Below, piece by piece: positions 62,241 to 64,000 of a stretch of DNA of 64,000 bases. This stretch comes from SZUA-365 sp049663345 (GTDB lineage Bacteria > Bacteroidota > Ignavibacteria > SZUA-365). Positions within the stretch are counted from its first letter, which is position 1, and the number at the start of each line of letters is the position of its first letter. The DNA lies in NCBI GenBank assembly GCA_049663345.1, contig JBATDG010000129.1, forward strand, positions 11,616 through 75,615, given 5' to 3'. The notes below the pieces were generated by a model. That model worked only from the letters and a program-made list of their open reading frames with translations. It made no database searches and had not been told where the DNA came from. Position numbers and translations under genes: made by a program.

Positions 62241-62962
62241 CAAACTCGGCAAAGGATATGGCAGAACATATACTCAAACGCTTTGATGACGAACTCAGCA
62301 AACTCACGGGACGCATCGGCAAGATGTCCGATCTCGTGCAACAGCAGGTGGCGAACGCCCTCACGGCGCTGCATACCGGCGACACGGCTTTGGCCGCCGA
62401 CGTGATCGAGCAGGATGACAAGGTCGATCTATTCGACATCAAGATTGAGAAGCTCTGCCTGCGTCTGCTCGCGCTGCAGCAGCCGGTTGCGCTTGATCTG
62501 CGCATGGTGCTTTCTGCGCTCTCGGTCAACCGCAATCTCGAGCGTATCGGTGATGGGGCCGTCAATATTGCCGAGCGTGTCGCTGTGCTCGCAGAGCATC
62601 CCTCGCTCGTTGCAAAGACCCACATCCAGCACATGGGTGAAGTGACCGCGGCGATGATCAAGGATGCGCTGCAGGCCTTTCTCGAAACCGATGTGGCGAT
62701 GGCACGCGGGGTCGCAATGCGCGATAACGTCATCGATGAATACGATACGCAGAATTTCGAAATTCTCACTGGGCTCATGTACCAGGATCCCACGCTTATC
62801 GAAGCGGGAAGCCGTCTGCTCATGGTATCGCGCGACCTCGAGCGGCTCGCCGACGAGGCCACCAATATCGCTGAGGAAGCGGTATTCGTCGCCGATGCGA
62901 AAATCGTTAAGCATCGCGGCTGGGGAATGCATGCGTTTGAAGAGGAAGAAGAAGAGGCGTAA
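62237..62962 (+). CDS. phoU: phosphate transport regulator PhoU
   Basis: A 241-residue all-helical protein with two PhoU repeats; metal-site motifs are ExDDKVD in the first half and DNVIDEYD in the second. It dampens Pst uptake and PHO signalling. It has an acidic C-terminal tail (EEEEEEA-type). No phoR/phoB pair is present in the window. Last gene of the Pst operon. Confidence 0.96.
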   Translation: MTNSAKDMAEHILKRFDDELSKLTGRIGKMSDLVQQQVANALTALHTGDTALAADVIEQDDKVDLFDIKIEKLCLRLLALQQPVALDLRMVLSALSVNRNLERIGDGAVNIAERVAVLAEHPSLVAKTHIQHMGEVTAAMIKDALQAFLETDVAMARGVAMRDNVIDEYDTQNFEILTGLMYQDPTLIEAGSRLLMVSRDLERLADEATNIAEEAVFVADAKIVKHRGWGMHAFEEEEEEA

Positions 62963-62982
62963 GACGTGCGGAACGATCGTAT

Positions 62983-63210
62983 CTAGGGGATCACATTCTC
63001 GACCTTCTCGAGCATCTTTTTCCCCTGTTCCGGCAGCGTATCTTCCCCGAGATAATGCATCACGATCGCAAGGGCAATAATGACGATGCCAATAGAGACG
63101 GCGAATTTCAGCAGTTTTTTTGCAAGAGTAAAGACGAGGGAGACGACCAGGCTCACCAGCAGAACGCCCAGGATGGGGTATTCGGAGAGGGCGTTGACGA
63201 AGGTTTCCAT
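62983..63210 (-). CDS. small hypothetical membrane protein
   Basis: A 75-residue protein with two hydrophobic segments (about 13-31 and 36-53) and a charged C-terminal helix (PEQGKKMLEKVENVIP). It has codon use like its neighbours and does not overlap a gene, so it is plausible, but no family is recognised and the ribosome site is weak. Convergent with phoU. Confidence 0.6.
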   Translation of the reverse strand: METFVNALSEYPILGVLLVSLVVSLVFTLAKKLLKFAVSIGIVIIALAIVMHYLGEDTLPEQGKKMLEKVENVIP

Positions 63211-63324
63211 ATCTGACTGCTGCTTTCTTTAAGTGGGCTTGAAGCTATTTCATGAAAGTACGAAATCATGTTCATTTCTCCCACGAATGTGAATAGTCCG
63301 CATTGATGCGTATTTTCTGAAATC

Positions 63325-63729
63325 ATGACCACGCGAATAAGTATTCCATTTAAACTTGCATCGCTGTATCAGGGCCTTGCCGAAGCGCACGGACGCGCGC
63401 ATGTTGATGAGCACGGACTTCGCATAGAATACCGCATCGAAGACGCGGTGTTTGGTTTCGTTAAAACCCGTGTGCGGGAGCTGCACATTCCTTTTGAGGA
63501 AATAGATGACGTGGAATTCCGCGACCACTGGTGGGGCCGCCGCCTTATTTTTCACCTGCACAGTCTCCATTCCGTAGCCGATTTCCCCGACTCCAAAGAA
63601 GGCCGCATCGTGCTCAAGATTAAACGCGATCTTCGGCAGCGTGCCCGGGAATTCCATTCGTTTCTCTCCCTGCAAGTCTCGGAAGAGAAACTGCGCCGGC
63701 TTACCGCCTCGGATGATTGGGAGGATTGA
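63325..63729 (+). CDS. hypothetical protein, possible PH-like fold
   Basis: A 134-residue soluble protein. Residues 25-105 have a beta-rich pattern (LRIEYRIED, VRELHIPFEEIDDVEFRDHWWGRRLIFHLHS, GRIVLKIK) ending in a helix, which resembles small bacterial PH-like domains; this is a weak structural guess. No signal peptide or catalytic motif. It lies 114 bases from the divergent membrane gene. Confidence 0.6.
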   Translation: MTTRISIPFKLASLYQGLAEAHGRAHVDEHGLRIEYRIEDAVFGFVKTRVRELHIPFEEIDDVEFRDHWWGRRLIFHLHSLHSVADFPDSKEGRIVLKIKRDLRQRAREFHSFLSLQVSEEKLRRLTASDDWED

Positions 63730-63753
63730 AGCTTTCGCTCTCGTCGGAGAAGA

Positions 63754-63911
63754 GTAACCACGGATTACACGGATTACACGGATTGGATTTTTGGAGTGGG
63801 AGCCTTCCCGTCTTCATCACGCAATGCGGGACTACGCCGCGGCAAGCAGGCTCGTCGAGTAGTAACCACAGATTACACGGATTACACAGATTGGATTTTT
63901 GGAGGGGGAGC
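63754..63911. repeat. two copies of a 50-bp intergenic repeat with GATTACAC units
   Basis: Copies at 63754-63803 and 63862-63911 share GTAACCAC(G/A)GATTACACGG and the following GGATTTTTGGAG stretch. Each contains two to three ATTACACGG units. Noncoding; likely a dispersed genomic repeat. Confidence 0.85.
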
Positions 63912-63951
63912 GGTAACTCTCGTGGAAGGCCCGGCAGGACCTCACCCCCGG

Positions 63952-63974
63952 CCCCTCTCCTGGAAGGAGAGGGG
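63952..63974. repeat. palindromic GC-rich hairpin
   Basis: CCCCTCTCC (63952-63960) pairs perfectly with GGAGAGGGG (63966-63974) around TGGAA. It follows CTCACCCCCGG, a combination often seen in dispersed palindromic repeats. No T-run follows, so it is not a typical terminator. Confidence 0.7.
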
Positions 63975-64000
63975 AGAAGGAAGAGGGAGAAAGTCAAGAT

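Noticed and set aside
63701..63997. 98-codon minus-strand frame at the window end
   Set aside because: It reads through intergenic repeats and the palindrome and gives a repetitive peptide.

Overview
This window reads as chromosome from a member of the Bacteroidota/Chlorobiota (FCB) group, probably a deep lineage of the Ignavibacteria/Kapabacteria kind rather than a classic Bacteroidia. Reasons: two large secreted proteins end in type IX secretion (T9SS) C-terminal sorting domains; the str and S10-spc-alpha ribosomal clusters are continuous; secY is followed by map-infA-rpmJ with no adk; the rpsL promoter fits both the sigma70 and the TAnnTTTG-type consensus. Many genes carry real Shine-Dalgarno sequences, which is unlike typical Bacteroidia. 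The exact taxon is inference.

Region 1 (1-24428) is the transcription/translation core, all on the + strand: 3' end of rpoB, rpoC, rpsL, rpsG, fusA, tuf, the S10 and spc ribosomal protein genes, secY, map, infA, rpmJ, rpsM, rpsK, rpoA and rplQ, closed by a strong terminator. Notable points are a terminator-like hairpin between tuf and rpsJ, the absence of rpsD between rpsK and rpoA, nine non-ATG ribosomal start codons (most with strong Shine-Dalgarno sequences), and an L17 with a long Ala/Glu/Lys-rich tail.

Region 2 (24432-27955) holds engB, a MarC-family membrane protein, a saccharopine-dehydrogenase-like oxidoreductase and a secreted purple-acid-phosphatase-like enzyme.

Region 3 (28007-33882) is a self-contained regulated envelope system on the - strand: a membrane histidine kinase, an NtrC-family sigma54-dependent response regulator, then two small secreted proteins with DxDGDG calcium-binding motifs and an outer-membrane beta-barrel with a 50-residue Gly/Ser/Asn loop. 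A sequence-perfect sigma54 promoter precedes the first small protein, with two GGCAGAAATTG repeats 20 bp apart at the usual enhancer distance. A second sigma54-like site precedes the kinase gene.

Region 4 (34104-47765) has glycosyltransferases, lipoproteins and two ECF sigma modules. In one, sigma factor, membrane anti-sigma factor and outer-membrane barrel are separate adjacent genes (37595-40377). In the other, the anti-sigma domain, a transmembrane helix, a long linker and an outer-membrane barrel form a single protein (45060-46529), like the dual membrane-spanning anti-sigma factors described in Bacteroides. A DUF192/redoxin/alkaline phosphatase operon, a DinB protein, a rhomboid protease and a serpin lipoprotein lie between and after them.

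Region 5 (47941-56209) contains an alpha/beta hydrolase, two T9SS cargo proteins (Ig-like repeats; FG-GAP/ASPIC-UnbV), a POT-family peptide transporter and a DNA photolyase. Region 6 (56531-62962) is a phosphate uptake locus: an OprP-type porin, then PstS, PstC, PstA, PstB and PhoU. PstC carries a 33-bp in-frame tandem repeat in its first periplasmic loop. The window ends with two small hypothetical genes and a tract of dispersed-type intergenic repeats.
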